Assembly (NCBI GenBank): GCA_011317545.1
Contig: WUJK01000010.1
Location: 682,001 to 746,000 of the forward strand
Direction of reading: 5' to 3'
DNA from: Coniella vitis
Taxonomy: Eukaryota; Ascomycota; Sordariomycetes; Diaporthales; Schizoparmaceae
DNA: 64,000 bases
Shown: one piece after another, positions 1 through 11,735 of the stretch
Position numbering within the stretch: the first letter of the stretch is position 1
Layout of the letters: every line of letters starts with the position of its first letter
Position numbers and translations under genes: made by a program
Notes under the pieces: model-generated
Database searches by the model: none
The model's input: the letters and a program-made list of their open reading frames with translations, nothing else
Told to the model about the DNA's origin: nothing

Positions 1-2545
1 AACTAGTGAACTTGCCCCGAGACGGCTCGGGGGCAATTGAGCCAACAGAGTCGAAGCGTGGTCAAGGCAACTCTGCCATTTTTGTCGCTCGAAATCGATT
101 TGCTGTTCTCAACACCGCTTCACAGACCATTGACATTAAGGACTTGTCCAACTCCACAACACGGTCATTCAAGCCCCCGACGGGAACTACGGACATCTAC
201 TTTGGCGGCACCGGCAATCTGCTCATCATTACTCCCGCTGCTGTCCATCTTTACGATATTCAACAGAAGAAGAGCATTGCGGAATTGTCTGTCAGTGGCG
301 TCAAGTACGTCGTTTGGTCGAACGATGGCCTTTACGCTGCTCTGTTAAGCAAACATAATGTCACGATTGTCACCAAGGCGTTGGAGCAGGTGAGCACTCT
401 GCACGAGACTATCAGGATCAAGAGTGCCACTTGGGACGACGCCGGTGTTCTTCTGTACTCTACCCTCAACCACATCAAGTACACACTACTGAACGGCGAC
501 AACGGCATTGTTCGGACTCTTGACACAACGGTCTACCTCACACGCGTGAAAGGCCGCAACGTATACTGCCTTGACCGTGCAGCAAAGCCCAAGGTTTTAC
601 ACATCGACCCAACTGAGTACCGATTCAAGCTTTCCCTTGTCAAGAAGAACTATAGCGAAATGCTTGACATCATCCGCAACTCGAGTCTGGTTGGACAGTC
701 TGTCATTTCCTATGTACAGAAGAAGGGTTATCCTGAGATTGCTCTACAATTCGTGCAGGACCCAACGACCCGTTTCGAACTTGCCTTGGAGTGCGGAAAC
801 CTGGATGTGGCTGTAGAAATGGCCAAGGAGTTGGACAAGCAGGCCTTGTGGCTGAAGCTCGGTACTGAGGCCCTCTCACATGGCAACCACCAGGTCGTGG
901 AGATGGCCTACCAGAAGCTCAAGCTGTTTGACAAGCTCTCCTTCCTTTACCTAGCTACCGGCGATCATGCCAAGCTTGCAAGGATGGCAAAGATTGCCGA
1001 GCACAGAGGGGACTTCACCGCTCAGTTTCAGAACGACCTGTACCTTGGCGAAAAGGACCGCGTGCAAATGTTCAAGGAGGTTGACTTGTACCCGTTGGCA
1101 TACATGACTGCCAAGTCTTATGGCCTGGAAGACGAGTGCCAGTCTATTCTAGAGGCTACTGGCTTGACTGAAGACCAGATTACCATGCCCAAGATTGGTG
1201 AGGCGCTCACCCCACCGAAACCAGTCGTGCCAACTTACAAGGCCAACTGGCCCACGAAGGCTACCTCGCAGTCTTTCTTTGAAAAGGCTCTCATGGGAGA
1301 AGTGGAAGGCCTGTCGTTGGAGGATGCGCCAGCAACTACGAATGGCTTTGGTGAAGATGCTGAGGACGACATTGCTGCCAAGAATGGCGTTCTGGCTGAA
1401 GACGATGGCGATGATGACGCTGCAGGATGGGACATGGGTGATGATATTGTGCCAGAGGCGGAAGCCGACTTTGTCAACGTTGAGAGCACAGATGCTGGTG
1501 GAGCTGGAAGCAGCGAAGCCGATCTATGGGCACGCAACTCGCCGCTGGCGGTGGACCACGTTGCTGGAGGGTCTTTCGAGAGCGCCATGAACCTCCTCAA
1601 CAGACAAGTCGGTGCGGTCAACTTTGCGCCGCTCAAGCCAAGGTTTTTGGAAGTGTATGAGGCATCCAAGACCTACTTGCCTGCATCTGCAGGATTGCCA
1701 CCACTAGTCAACTATGTGCGGCGGACTGTGGATGAACAGGATCTCAGACAGGTGCTACCAATCATTCCCCGAGATTTGGAGCACCTGGCCAGCAATGATC
1801 TCCAACAAGGTTATGACTCAATGAAGGCTAACAAGTTGGAGGACGGCCTTACCATCTTCAAGAACATCTTGCATGCGATACTGGTCAATGCCGTTTCCAG
1901 TGAGGGTGAGGTTGCAGAGGCCAAGAAGTTGATTGCTTCTGCGAGCGAGTACTCTGTTGCCATGAGCATCGAACTCGCAAGGAGAAAGCTTGGCGCCCCT
2001 GCTGAGGTTGCCAGCGATCCGGAGAAGCTGAAGCGCTCTCTGGAATTGTCGGCGTACTTTACCATTCCTAAGATTGAAGTGCCTCACCGACAGCTTGCCC
2101 TCTTGAACGCAATGAACCTGGCGGTCCGGAGCAAGAACTACAGCTCGGCCTTGAGCTTTGCTAACCGCATCTTGGCAAATGGCGGTGCCAACAAGATCTT
2201 GGAAAACGTGAGTTCCCATGAAAAGAAAAAAAAAAAACCAAAAACCGAGTTTACACCTCAATGGACACAATCAACCATCATGCTAACATTGTATCGTTAC
2301 AGGCACGCAAGACCAAGGCGCAATGCGAGCGCAACCCACACGACACGGTGGAGATTGAGTTTGACCAGTTTGCCGAGTTTGAGATTTGCGCCGCCAGCCA
2401 CACGCCCATCTACAGCGGCACAGCATATGAAGAGTGCGCCTTTGACGGCTCCAAGTACCACACCAAGTACAAGGGCACCGTGTGCACTGTATGCGAAGTG
2501 TGCGAGGTTGGCAAGCACGGTAGCGGTCTGAAGCTCTTTTTTTGA
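1..2545 (+). CDS. COP1: Coatomer subunit alpha (alpha-COP), 5'-truncated by window edge
   Basis: This is the large scaffold subunit of the COPI coat, which drives retrograde Golgi-to-ER vesicle transport. About 815 C-terminal residues are present. The N-terminal WD40 propeller lies outside the window. Exons are 1-2207 and 2303-2545. The 95-bp phase-0 intron (2208-2302) has a GTGAGT donor and a TGCTAAC branch site. Visible parts are the coatomer WD-associated region (ARNRFAVL, YAGTGNLL-like FGGTGNLL, HIKYTLL, VKGRNVYCLD), an alpha-solenoid (GYPEIALQFV, LALECGNLDVA), an acidic linker around AEDDGDDDAAGWD, and the COPI C-terminal domain. After splicing, that domain ends with the Cys-containing FEICAASHTPIYSG block and GLKLFF. 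All of this matches alpha-COP order end to end. The gene is convergent with RPN12 downstream. Confidence 0.96.
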
Positions 2546-3483
2546 ATGTGCATGAACGAGAGGGCAGGCGAATAGATGGATCCAGCCTGGCTGGGTATCG
2601 TGGCGAAGGGGTTGACTAAAAAGTCAGGTAGATCTTTGGGGGGGAAACATGGTTGTAAAGGGGAGGGGTAGAAAAAGGTAGCCTTGCAATTCCGATTAAT
2701 GATTCCAATTTTCCCATAAAGAACCAAAATCAACCAGTCCATTAGGGAGTGCGTCTATACACTACACCACAATTCTATAAATCTTCACTGCTGAGTTCCG
2801 AAGAACCTCAATGATATTAAGTATCACCTGCCCAAAAAAAGACTACAAGTCAAACGTTGACTATGTTCAGATTGCTGCATTTCAGGTCTGACACCCACAC
2901 CACTCTATATACCTAGTACTTGCTGCCCAGGTAAAGCAGTTATGATGTAATTCCCTCCCCTCAACTAACACCCACATCCTGTATTAACGCATTAATGGTA
3001 TTACACACGAATACCTGTAATCCTCATGTAAAGCGGAAACCAACAGTATTTAATATCCTGTACGTGCTGGTCGTTCTCGGAAGTCTCTCTAGATCTGCCC
3101 CCTACCTTGATTGCAGCCGCTGGCCTCATGGTGCTGTCTCATCACAAACAAGTCAGACTCAATGTCATGAATAGATTTATAGCATCCCCAGGATCCCCTG
3201 ATTTCACGTATACATCAATACATGATGATAAAATGAACCCATATCCCGTTTCCAGGAAACGACAGAAATGGGTATGGAAACACTCGTCTGTCATCAGGGC
3301 TGCTCTCAATCCGTTTGCAGCAATAATGTATTCGTGACCTCAACATGACCATGTCTAGCAAGAGTCTCATTGCTTCTGTCTCGGCTGTCTAGCGTTTTGC
3401 TCGCCAATGTCCCCAATACAATCAATATTTCCGTTTCCCCCAAAAGCCAGCAAATGCTTCACTGCCATACCCTCGTCACTACT
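2546..3483. other. Intergenic, convergent 3' ends of COP1 and RPN12
   Basis: This AT-leaning stretch holds the 3' flanks of two convergent genes. I see no coding pattern, RNA gene or repeat in it. Confidence 0.6.
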
Positions 3484-4556
3484 CTACACAATGGTCTCCA
3501 GCTCCCGGGCGTATCCCAATGCATTGGCAATTACCAACCTACTCAAGTCTCCCTTGGCACCACCGCCAACAACACTAGCACCAGTGGCAGCGCCAACAGC
3601 TCCGCTCGCGCCTTGTGCTGCGGCAGCATTTGACTCTTCCTCTTCTTCTTCGTCAGCTACCTCTGACTCCTTGGGGAAGTAAATCATGCCGTCCTTGAGC
3701 AGCCAGCCGCGCGATTTGGCAAATTCAATGACTGCGCCCTCGGAATCGAGGAAGAGGAGAGATTTTGTAGACGAGATGGGCAGGTTTGGGTAGGCGCGCT
3801 CGCTGGACGAGGCAATCTCGGAGCGGATCTGTGAGGTGAGAATCTGTAGAGATGCGAACGCGAAACACGTTAGCAAATGATCTGTGTTAAACTGGGCGAC
3901 GTGCCGTATGAGATTTCCATACGCTCTTGCCAATGTGGACAGCAAAAACAAGACGATGGCGGCGATGATGCATGCAATAAAGGTCATCGATCAAACAAGC
4001 ATACCTCCGAGAACACAGCATACTCCTCACTAGGCACCTCCCGACTCTTCATGGCCTTCCAGATCCGATCATAGCTTCCCTCCATCAACCACCGCTCTAA
4101 CCGGATAGGGTAACCCAAGAATCGGTCCCCCTCGACGTCCACACTTCCGCCGCCGCCCTCGCGCGTCGACAAGCTCTCCAGCTCACTGTGAAACTCGGCG
4201 TAGCGGCCCTGTGTGAGCAACAGCAACAGGTACAGACCCGTTACCTTGTTGCGCTCGGCGAGTTGCGGGGGCAGTACAGCAGCGGGCAGTTCGTAGAAGG
4301 GGGCGAGCTGCGTGACGTAACGGGTGAAGGCTTCCGGATCGCGTGCACGGATGCTGTGCAGGGCACCTTGCTCGTAGGTTTCACGGGCGAGGGCGAGAAT
4401 CGGCTGCGGCTGCGGCGGGGTTGAGGGAGACAGCGCCGAGAGCTTGAGGAGCAGGAGCTTGGCTTTGGAGAGGAGAGCGGCGGCGTCGGTGTAGGCGAGG
4501 GTCGAGGGTGAGGACTTGAGCTGGGTGAGCAGCTGCTGGAGCTGGCGGTCGGCCAT
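3484..4556 (-). CDS. RPN12: 26S proteasome lid subunit Rpn12
   Basis: This is a non-ATPase subunit of the 19S regulatory particle (PSMD8/Rpn12, CSN8/PSMD8/EIF3K family). It is incorporated last into the lid and promotes lid-base joining. Exons on the minus strand are 4556-4005 and 3843-3484, with a 161-bp phase-0 intron (GTATGC donor, TCTACAG acceptor). Splicing gives SEEYAVFSE joined to ILTSQIRSEIASSSERAYP, the characteristic C-terminal PCI-like segment. It is followed by LPISSTKSLLFL and RGWLLKDGMIYFP. The product is 303 residues, somewhat longer than yeast (about 274). The extra length is an acidic poly-Glu plus Ala/Gly-rich insertion before the conserved tail LVIANALGYARELETIV. The start MADRQLQQLL is chosen because upstream codons are not protein-like. 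Confidence 0.93.
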
Positions 4557-5095
4557 CTTTGGTTGTGTGGAATATGTGTGAAGTCGTTGTCCTTGTTTGA
4601 TTGGAAGGGGGAACGTGAACGGCGACGGGCAGCGATTTGGTGGTGGCGACGGTGGTGTATAATGGGATAGCCCAGACGTTGTGTGATGCTGTTGGGTGTC
4701 GCAGCGGATGAAGCTTGGAAGAGAATGTCCTACAGCTTGGTGAGAATTCAAAAGGATTGTTAGGTTGTGGATGGGTGGTGAAGTATTTGCGTAATGGAAA
4801 GTGAACCGTCGCTTTGGCCTAGGTAGTGGTTGTTGTTGATTGCCTGTCACAGCGCACCCGCACAGCGAGCCAGGCTGCTGGGAGCTGACGTTGTTGCCCG
4901 GCTGGCAAAGGCGAGTCCCGCCTGCCGTTTGCCATGCTGGAGCTTCGCACCTCCGTCACAGGCTGGCTGCATGGGTATGTACATAGTAGGATGTACTGCA
5001 TGTAGCCTTCGTCTCTGAGTACCTAGGTATCTAGTACAGCCTGGTCCCACTATCATAGTGACTGCAAGTATATTCCATAACTACCTAGGCAGTAA
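4557..5095. other. RPN12 upstream region up to the retrotransposon
   Basis: This is promoter-side DNA of RPN12 followed by unique sequence. It contains one copy of the dispersed TGTACATAGTA motif (4978-4988) and ends with the left target-site duplication of the LTR element (agtaat, 5091-5096). No gene is seen. Confidence 0.5.
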
Positions 5096-5313
5096 TGAGG
5101 GTTCTTCAAGGTATAGTCAACTAATCGAACGCTAACTAACCGTACGTGATATACGGTGAGTTCGTGCGTTCTGGAAGTTGGTTGATTGGTTAAGTAGCTA
5201 AGTATAACTATCTCGGAGGGGCTTTTTAGTAGTATAGATATATAGTAAGCATATGCTATGCTAGCGTTAGTTAGCTATACCGGCAGACAGGTGCCGGCAG
5301 GTACGGATCTATA
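5096..5313 (-). repeat. Left LTR (3' LTR of the Gypsy element)
   Basis: This 218-bp copy aligns without gaps to 12344-12561. It begins TGAGGGTTCTTC and ends GGATCTATA, where the right copy reads GGATCCACA. It is the more heavily C-to-T and G-to-A mutated of the pair. Confidence 0.92.
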
Positions 5314-6189
5314 ATTACCCCTTTTCTTATATTAATCGTCTCAATTAATCCTTTTCTAAAAAATCTTATAAATATATCTTCGTTTATAGTAATCCTTACT
5401 AAACTTAAGTACTTCCAAAGCGTCCTATAAAATCTATTACCGCTTACTATCCTAGACTAAAATATATCAAATCCGTTACTTTTAGCTATTATATTGTTAT
5501 AAGCTTAATAGGTTTTTATCGCGTTTTTAGGCGATTTAGCCTAAATTGCTATTACTTACTAAACTAACTATTACTATTTAATTGCTATTTAGGCTAATAT
5601 TCGTAGCGATTCGTATTCGGTCCTTTTCGAGTATCGTTTTGCTTATATACTATAAACTACGAATAGGGTAGCTATCCGTATTATAGGCGGGGAATAGATT
5701 AATACCGTTATACTTAGATAGTAGTATTATCCCTCTAGGGCTATATAAACTATACGTATTACCGACGTAATAACTTACGATAGCCTAGAAACCGTTATAA
5801 TATAGCTTATATTTATATACTTTTTATCGTATATATAAAACCTAGTTACTAGGCGTATATACTCTTAGTAGGGCCTTCTTTTCCTATAGGATCGTATATA
5901 TAGCTACGCGTACGGCTATTAAACTATTCGTATATCTATATATTAGAGGGGCTTTATAGTATTTTACTAATTTATAGTTGAATATTATCTCCTCCTCTTT
6001 TATTAAATTATATATATATATAGCTATCTTAATAGTAATAGGCTTGTTTAAGTTAGGTATAATACTAAAGAGTAAAAAGAACGGTAAATAGCCTAAAAGC
6101 CGTAGTATACGGTTATATAGCTATATAGTACGTTTTATAATAGTATTAAGATCCGTCGAATAAACTATCTAGTCGCGTATAATACCGTA

Positions 6190-6490
6190 TTTTAATAGGT
6201 TATTCGCCTTCTCGACCTTAGCGTTACCTCGAAGGCGTACTAGCGTAACTAGGTAGACCTTACTATTATAAAGTTTATATTATTATTAAGCCTCGGCGCT
6301 TACGAAATAGCTAGCGTTATCCGAGATAAGCTCTTTTAGCGTATTAAACGTATACGTAATACGTTCTAATAGGAGTAGTATAGCCTTAAACTATATATTT
6401 ACCGTAATTTTAGCCTTAACCTATTCTATAGTATATTCTATAGCTATAAAAATAGGTGTATTATTAATCGCTATAAAGTCGATCGCCTAG
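6190..6490 (-). pseudogene. Integrase core remnant (D,D-35-E) of the Gypsy element
   Basis: Read on the minus strand in one frame, three catalytic positions survive: Asp in AIDFIAI (codon 6478-6480), Asp in ELISDNASYFVS (6319-6321) and Glu in GNAKVEKAN (6211-6213). The second Asp and the Glu are exactly 36 codons apart, so 35 residues lie between them, which is the classic retroviral-type integrase spacing. In-frame stops (for example after SAEA) show that it is dead. The flanking text fits the usual TDNG..F and VER/AN blocks of Ty3-type integrases. Confidence 0.88.
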
Positions 6491-6993
6491 TATATTAGAG
6501 GTAGCGGAGGTAATATAGGCCGTAAGTTAGGTAGTAAAGGGTCCGGCTTCTTTATTAACTAGTAACGATAGTATTTAGCTATTATCTATTACGCGATTAA
6601 GACTAATTTAGGGTATTAAAACTTGTACTTTAGTAGGCGTACCGTTGCGCCTACGGTTATATAGCTATAACTCTCGTAAACGTTACGCGCTACCTCGATA
6701 AGCTTACTCTCGTTTATTATAAGTAGTATTACTTAACTTCGCGTAGCTAGTCTTTACGAGTATAAAGGGTCTCCTAGTAGCCTTATATAACGTATTAGTT
6801 TATATAAATATCCGCCGTATATTATAAAGTAATCTTTTATCTATTTTTTATCTATATTAGATAGCCGTAGGCCTTATAATACTAAATACTCTAATATAGC
6901 TTATAAATCTAACCGTTTTATTTTATAAAGGTATTTTAAAACGGCTTTCGAATCGTCTATCTCGGGGGTATTCGGAGGGTCTAAGTCGGAGTA

Positions 6994-7533
6994 TATTACA
7001 GGCCCACCAAGCTATGATATTGCCTTCGCCCGACGTGCCTAATAAGTTAACTAGAATCTTCTGTTTCCGTTCAGAAGATTATATACCTTTTGCCTCAACC
7101 GCCCAAGCGAAGGGTTCCGTACGTACATCGGAGACGGCCGCAAGAACACTAGTTAATTCCTAGAGCTCCATAGGGGCCAGCCCGTTATATATCTTCTAAA
7201 TACCCCAAGGTCGTAAGTTCGAGCCACGGAGTACCAAAAGTCTTAAACACCTATTTCGTATAAACTTCGGCTTATAAAGCAACGTTACGGGTAAGCTTTA
7301 GGGGTCCGACGTTATTAGAAAGAGAGAAGGGAGGTGATATTATAGGCCTACCAAGCTGTGATATTGCCTTCGCCCGACGTGCCTAATAAGTTAACTAGAA
7401 TCTTCTGTTTCTGTTTAGAAGATTGCGTACCTTTTGCCTTAACCGCTTAAGCGAAGGGTTCCGTACGTACGTCGGAGATAGCTGTAGGAACGCTAGTTAA
7501 TTCCTGGAGCCCTATAGAGGCTAGCCCGTTATA
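6994..7533 (+). mobile_element. Miniature LTR element (TRIM-like), nested copy 1
   Basis: This 540-bp unit has two 196-bp LTRs (6994-7189 and 7338-7533) around a 148-bp internal segment (7190-7337). Identical 5-bp target duplications gagta lie at 6989-6993 and 7534-7538. The LTRs start TATTACAGG or TATTATAGG and end CCCGTTATA, probably RIP forms of TG...CA. The internal segment ends in a polypurine tract (7317-7337) directly before the 3' LTR, which fixes the orientation as plus. There is no coding capacity, so it would depend on proteins from another element. It is inserted in the RNase H/integrase portion of the Gypsy element, against that element's direction. The organisation matches terminal-repeat retrotransposons in miniature (TRIM). 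Confidence 0.88.
7317..7337 (+). other. Polypurine tract of miniature LTR element copy 1
   Basis: A 21-bp stretch of A and G with a single T near its end (agaaagagagaagggaggtg plus a) sits immediately 5' of the downstream LTR. This is the expected position of a plus-strand primer. The same tract occurs in inverted orientation in copy 2, just after 9721. Confidence 0.75.
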
Positions 7534-8247
7534 GAGTATTCTTTATTAAAGTATACTACGGCTATAGTAGCATTTAAAACGGCGTTGCCTATAGGAGGTC
7601 TAGAGAGGTAATTAGCTATTATATTCGCCTTACCTAGCCTATAAACGATATAAATACTATAATACTTTATAGTATCGAGAAAACGTATAATTCGCAGCGG
7701 TTATTCGAGCTTTGTTCGTAGCATTTTTAATAAGTTATAATCCGTTACTACCGTTACCTCGCTTCCCTAGATTTAATATTTCTAGTATTAAAGTGCTAGT
7801 AGGATTATAAGTAGTTCGTATTATTATACCGAGTAATATAACTATATTAGTATTAATTTACGTAAGAAATAAGCTACGGGGTATAGAATCGATTTACCGT
7901 TCGAATCTAAGTATAGCTATATAAAATAGGCGCTTATATAGCCCTAGCTAGAGTTAGTATCTATTATTAACGGTAGATACTAGTTAAATAGCTTAACTAC
8001 TAGTACGGATGTAATAGCTATCCTAATCTCTTACTACTCCGCTATTGCTTTAGCGGAGAGTATAATAGCTTTATTTTTAGCTCCCGATATTAGTACGGAT
8101 AGGTATCTAGACTATCTAGACTATTAAGGAATTAGGGATCTAAAGTAGCCTACCGTACTTATAAAAGCGCGGACTTCTATAGTTATAATTAGTATTAGTC
8201 GGTCTCGTATAGCTATAACCTTAGCGGGATCTAGTTATATACTATTT

Positions 8248-8423
8248 AAGCTAATTAGGAAGCCTAAAAAGACTCCTATTATAACGAATAACTCGGTTTT
8301 CAAAGTATTAAATAGTATACCGTATTCCTCTAAGCAAGCGAATACTAGTTTAATATATTTATAAAGTTATAAAGGCATATCGGCCTATATTACTATATCG
8401 TCTAGCAGCCTTAATATAAAATC
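8248..8423 (-). pseudogene. Reverse transcriptase catalytic region remnant of the Gypsy element
   Basis: The minus-strand frame reads LRLLDDIVI (the YxDD box, LDD codons at 8397-8405), then VFACLEEYGILFN, then VFLGFLIS. This is the palm and following block order of Ty3/Gypsy reverse transcriptases (LDDILIYS...HxxHVxxVLxxLxxxGL...FLGFxIS). In-frame stops replace residues likely to have been Tyr/Ser and Gln, consistent with RIP. RT lies upstream of integrase in the element's direction, which separates it from Copia elements. Confidence 0.88.
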
Positions 8424-9530
8424 TCGGAAGGGTTCTAGAATCTCTTTTATTAACGCTTAAAATATAGCTAGAGAGTTCGTTAAGCCTATAAGTATTACGA
8501 TCTATTCGTATAAACCGTTCGGCGTTTAGAATACCGTTTTCTTATAATCCTTCTCCTCGATTAGTATATATTAAAAGCTATTCTTTAAATTAATAAAAGC
8601 GTAATAGGTATAGCCGGCTAGTTTTTAGATTTAGTCTATAGTATTTAGTAGGGGATATACGTATTTAATAGTAATATTATTTAACGGTCTAAAATCGTAG
8701 CAAAAGTATTATATAACGTACGGGTTATTCTTATCTATTCGTACCGTTTAGCTAGGTGCCTTCTTAAGTACTAAATAAGCTAACGCAGCCTATAGCAACT
8801 TACTCTTTCGAATTAAATAGCTTTAATAAGCCTTAACGAAATCGCATATAGCCTACTCCTACGTAAGGCTAAACCTATATAATAATAAGCGAATAAGTGC
8901 GTAATCGCCTATATTAATTTTATAGCGTACTTTTAATAGTTTTTAAATAACCTCCGTCTTACGTTTAAAGGCGTTAAATAGCCCTAGGAATAGTATTTTA
9001 TACTTTTATAAGTATATATTAATTTAAGCGTTATCTATAAGCGTAGCTTTACCCTATTTAATTAGTTTACGAGTATCTAGCTAACGTATATATATTATAC
9101 CGTCCTCTTAAGCTACGAATACGGCGTTCTAATAAATAAATATAGTATAGAACGCTTTAGGTACTAATTCGTCCGGCTATAGCGTAGGACGGCCTTCGAA
9201 GGCATTTAATAAAACGGTCTCTCGTTTATATCTATAGATTTTACCTTTATATAATAACGCCTACTTATAGAATACTAATTTACCTAATACGAGGTCGCTT
9301 AGGAACGTATTATCTATAACTACGCTATAGGCTATTAAAATAACTCGGACTAGCTAGTATTAGTCTAAAACTAGCCTAGTATAACTATATTATAACTAAT
9401 TAAAGGGCTATAATCGCCTATACCTTTTATTATTCTAGGTCGGGTAGAAGGGTAGAACTATAGTTAATCTATAAGGGATTTAGAGGTATAATATATAGTT
9501 AAGCTATAATCGAAGAATATAGTATATTTA

Positions 9531-10056
9531 TATAACGAGCTAGCCCTTATAGGGCTTTAGGAATTAACTAGCGTCCTGCGGCCGTCTCCGACGTACGGAA
9601 CCTTTCGGTTAGGCGGTTAAAGTAAAAGGTACGTAATCTTTTAAACGGAAACAAAAGATTCTAGTTAACTTATTAGGTACGTCGGGCGAAGGTAATATTA
9701 TAGCTTAGTAAGCCTATAATATCACCTCCCTTCTCTCTTTCTAATAACGTCGGACCCCTAAAGCTTACCCGTAACGTTGCTTTATAAGCCGAAGTTTATA
9801 CGAAATAGGTGTTTAAGACTTTTAGCACTCCGTGGCTCGAACTTACGACCTTGGGGTATTTAAAAGATATATAACGGGCTAGCCCCTATGGGGCTCTAGG
9901 AATTGACTAGCGTCCTACGGCCGTCTCCGACGTACGGAACCTTTCGCTTAAGCGGTTAAGGCAAAAGGTACGCAATCTTCTAAACGGAAACAGAAGATTC
10001 TAGTTAACTTATCAGGCACGTCGAGTGAAGGCAATGTTATAGGTGGGCCTGTAATA
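9531..10056 (-). mobile_element. Miniature LTR element (TRIM-like), nested copy 2
   Basis: This is an inverted copy of the element at 6994-7533. It has LTRs at 9531-9721 and 9870-10056 (191 and 187 bp) and a 148-bp internal segment (9722-9869), the same internal length as copy 1. Five-bp target duplications attta lie at 9526-9530 and 10057-10061. The polypurine tract lies next to the left LTR, so the element reads right to left. It sits between the gag and reverse transcriptase regions of the Gypsy element. Confidence 0.87.
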
Positions 10057-10555
10057 ATTTATACCTATTAGATAAACGCGCGATAAACAGATTATATAGA
10101 TCTCCTATCCCCTCTCGTTATAATTTATCTCGAGAAGGTAGAGGTCTTTCGCTAATACCTATATCTATATAATAAGTATTATAGCGCCCCTATTCGTCGG
10201 TATCTTCGAGGGCTTATTCTTCGAAAATAAAACGTAGATTATCGTCTATATAGTTATCGTTATCGTAATCGCCGGCTACTTTACTAACTAAGTCGACGTC
10301 GCTATTATTATCGTTATTATCCTAATAAGTAGCTATATATACGCAAGGGGTACTACTATAGGTATAGCCGCTACGGCCGCTATAGCCGCTACGGCTATCG
10401 CAACCTCTATATATACCTATACTATTAGGCTTATACGTAAAGAACTCTTAGACTTTTCGAAAGCCTCGATTATAATCTTCTTTATATAAAGTACCTTTAA
10501 GAGTAACTATCTTATTAGTAGGCTTACTAGCGGTAGTAGGCTACTTAATAGGCTT

Positions 10556-10600
10556 TAAGTAATTCTTAGCTTAATAGCCGATTTTGCTATAGTTATAGCA
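10556..10600 (-). pseudogene. Gag zinc-knuckle (CCHC) remnant of the Gypsy element
   Basis: The minus strand reads C-YN-Y-SKIG-Y-stop-AKN-Y. Reverting only C-to-T and G-to-A changes gives a C-x2-C-x4-H-x4-C retroviral zinc knuckle: the lost Cys codons became Tyr, the His became Tyr and a Gln probably became a stop. This marks the end of gag and supports both the strand and the RIP interpretation. The open stretch 10571-10945 is the gag remnant leading into it. Confidence 0.75.
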
Positions 10601-11547
10601 CTTATTATTACGGCTATATATAGCATTAGTAAAGTAAACGTTATAGTATTCGTCTTTATCTATATAAGTACTATAGTAACCGTAAACGAACGCTGCCTTA
10701 GTTATAGAAGCGTAGGTATAGGTATATATATTCGTCGTAAATATATTATTTATATCCTTAGAGCGCGGGTCTAAGATAGCTAAGATATATATAGCAGTCT
10801 TATTAATAGGTTCCGTAGCAATTAAACGTATACCCGACGTACCGTAAACATTGCTTTCGGCTGCCTTTAAGGTATATAGCTTAGTATATACGATAATATA
10901 CTTAATTAGGTCTATAGCTATAAAGCTATCTACTATATCGAGCAACTTAGTATATATATTAAGTATACTTATCTATAGCTTCCTAATTAATATAATATAT
11001 ATCGTATCTAATTATCTATTATATAGCAATATTTAATAAAACGCGCTATATAGACGCAGCGAATACGTAGTAATCCTTACTATATTACGGTAGTATAATA
11101 ATAAATATCGATAAAAGCGAGTTAATAACGCGATAATCGGTTAAGGTCTAAATAATAGCTTTAATAAGTAGTACCTACGAAGGGCTTAGGCGTATGTTAA
11201 TAAACTCTCGGATTAGTTAAAAATTGTTAGAGAGCTCTAAAGCAATATAACGTACTTATATATCGTAAGGCATTAAGTTTAAGACTAATAGACTCTAAAT
11301 ATAAGCTAGTTTCTCGAAAACGGTATTATTAGCTCGGTCGAGCTTTAATTAAATCGGTATAGTAACTTTATTAATAAAAGAGATATAATCGTCTTCCTTA
11401 TTATTCGGTATATTGCCTTCGAAGAGTATACGAGGCTAAGTATCCTTAATAATACGTTTATTAGCGGTTAGGCGGTCCTAATTAAGTATACCTTAAAGCG
11501 GCTATTCGAGGTTAAGACGGCTTAATCTAAAACGGATAACCTTAGGC

Positions 11548-11735
11548 TATCACAGGCCCACCTGTGATATTGCCTTCGCCCGACGTGCCTGATAAGTTAA
11601 CTAGATCTTCTGAAACGTGTTCAGAAGATTACGTACCTTTTGCCTTAACCGCCCAAGCGAAAGGTTCCGTACGTCGGAGACGGCCGCAGGAACGCTAGTC
11701 AATTCCTGGAGCCCCACAGGGGCTAGCCCGTCACA
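11548..11735 (+). mobile_element. Solo LTR of the miniature LTR element, nested copy 3
   Basis: A single 188-bp LTR of the same family runs from TATCACAGGCCC to GCCCGTCACA, flanked by identical 5-bp duplications taggc (11543-11547 and 11736-11740). It is GC-richer than the other four LTR copies and keeps the CACA end and an uninterrupted palindrome GCCCCACAGGGGC. It is therefore much less RIP-mutated and probably the youngest insertion. A solo LTR with an intact target duplication implies recombination between two LTRs after insertion. Confidence 0.88.

Noticed and set aside
10571..10945. 124-codon open frame inside the retrotransposon as a gene of its own
   Set aside because: It is the surviving part of a RIP-mutated gag reading into a broken zinc knuckle. 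Its Tyr/Ile-rich composition is a mutation artefact.
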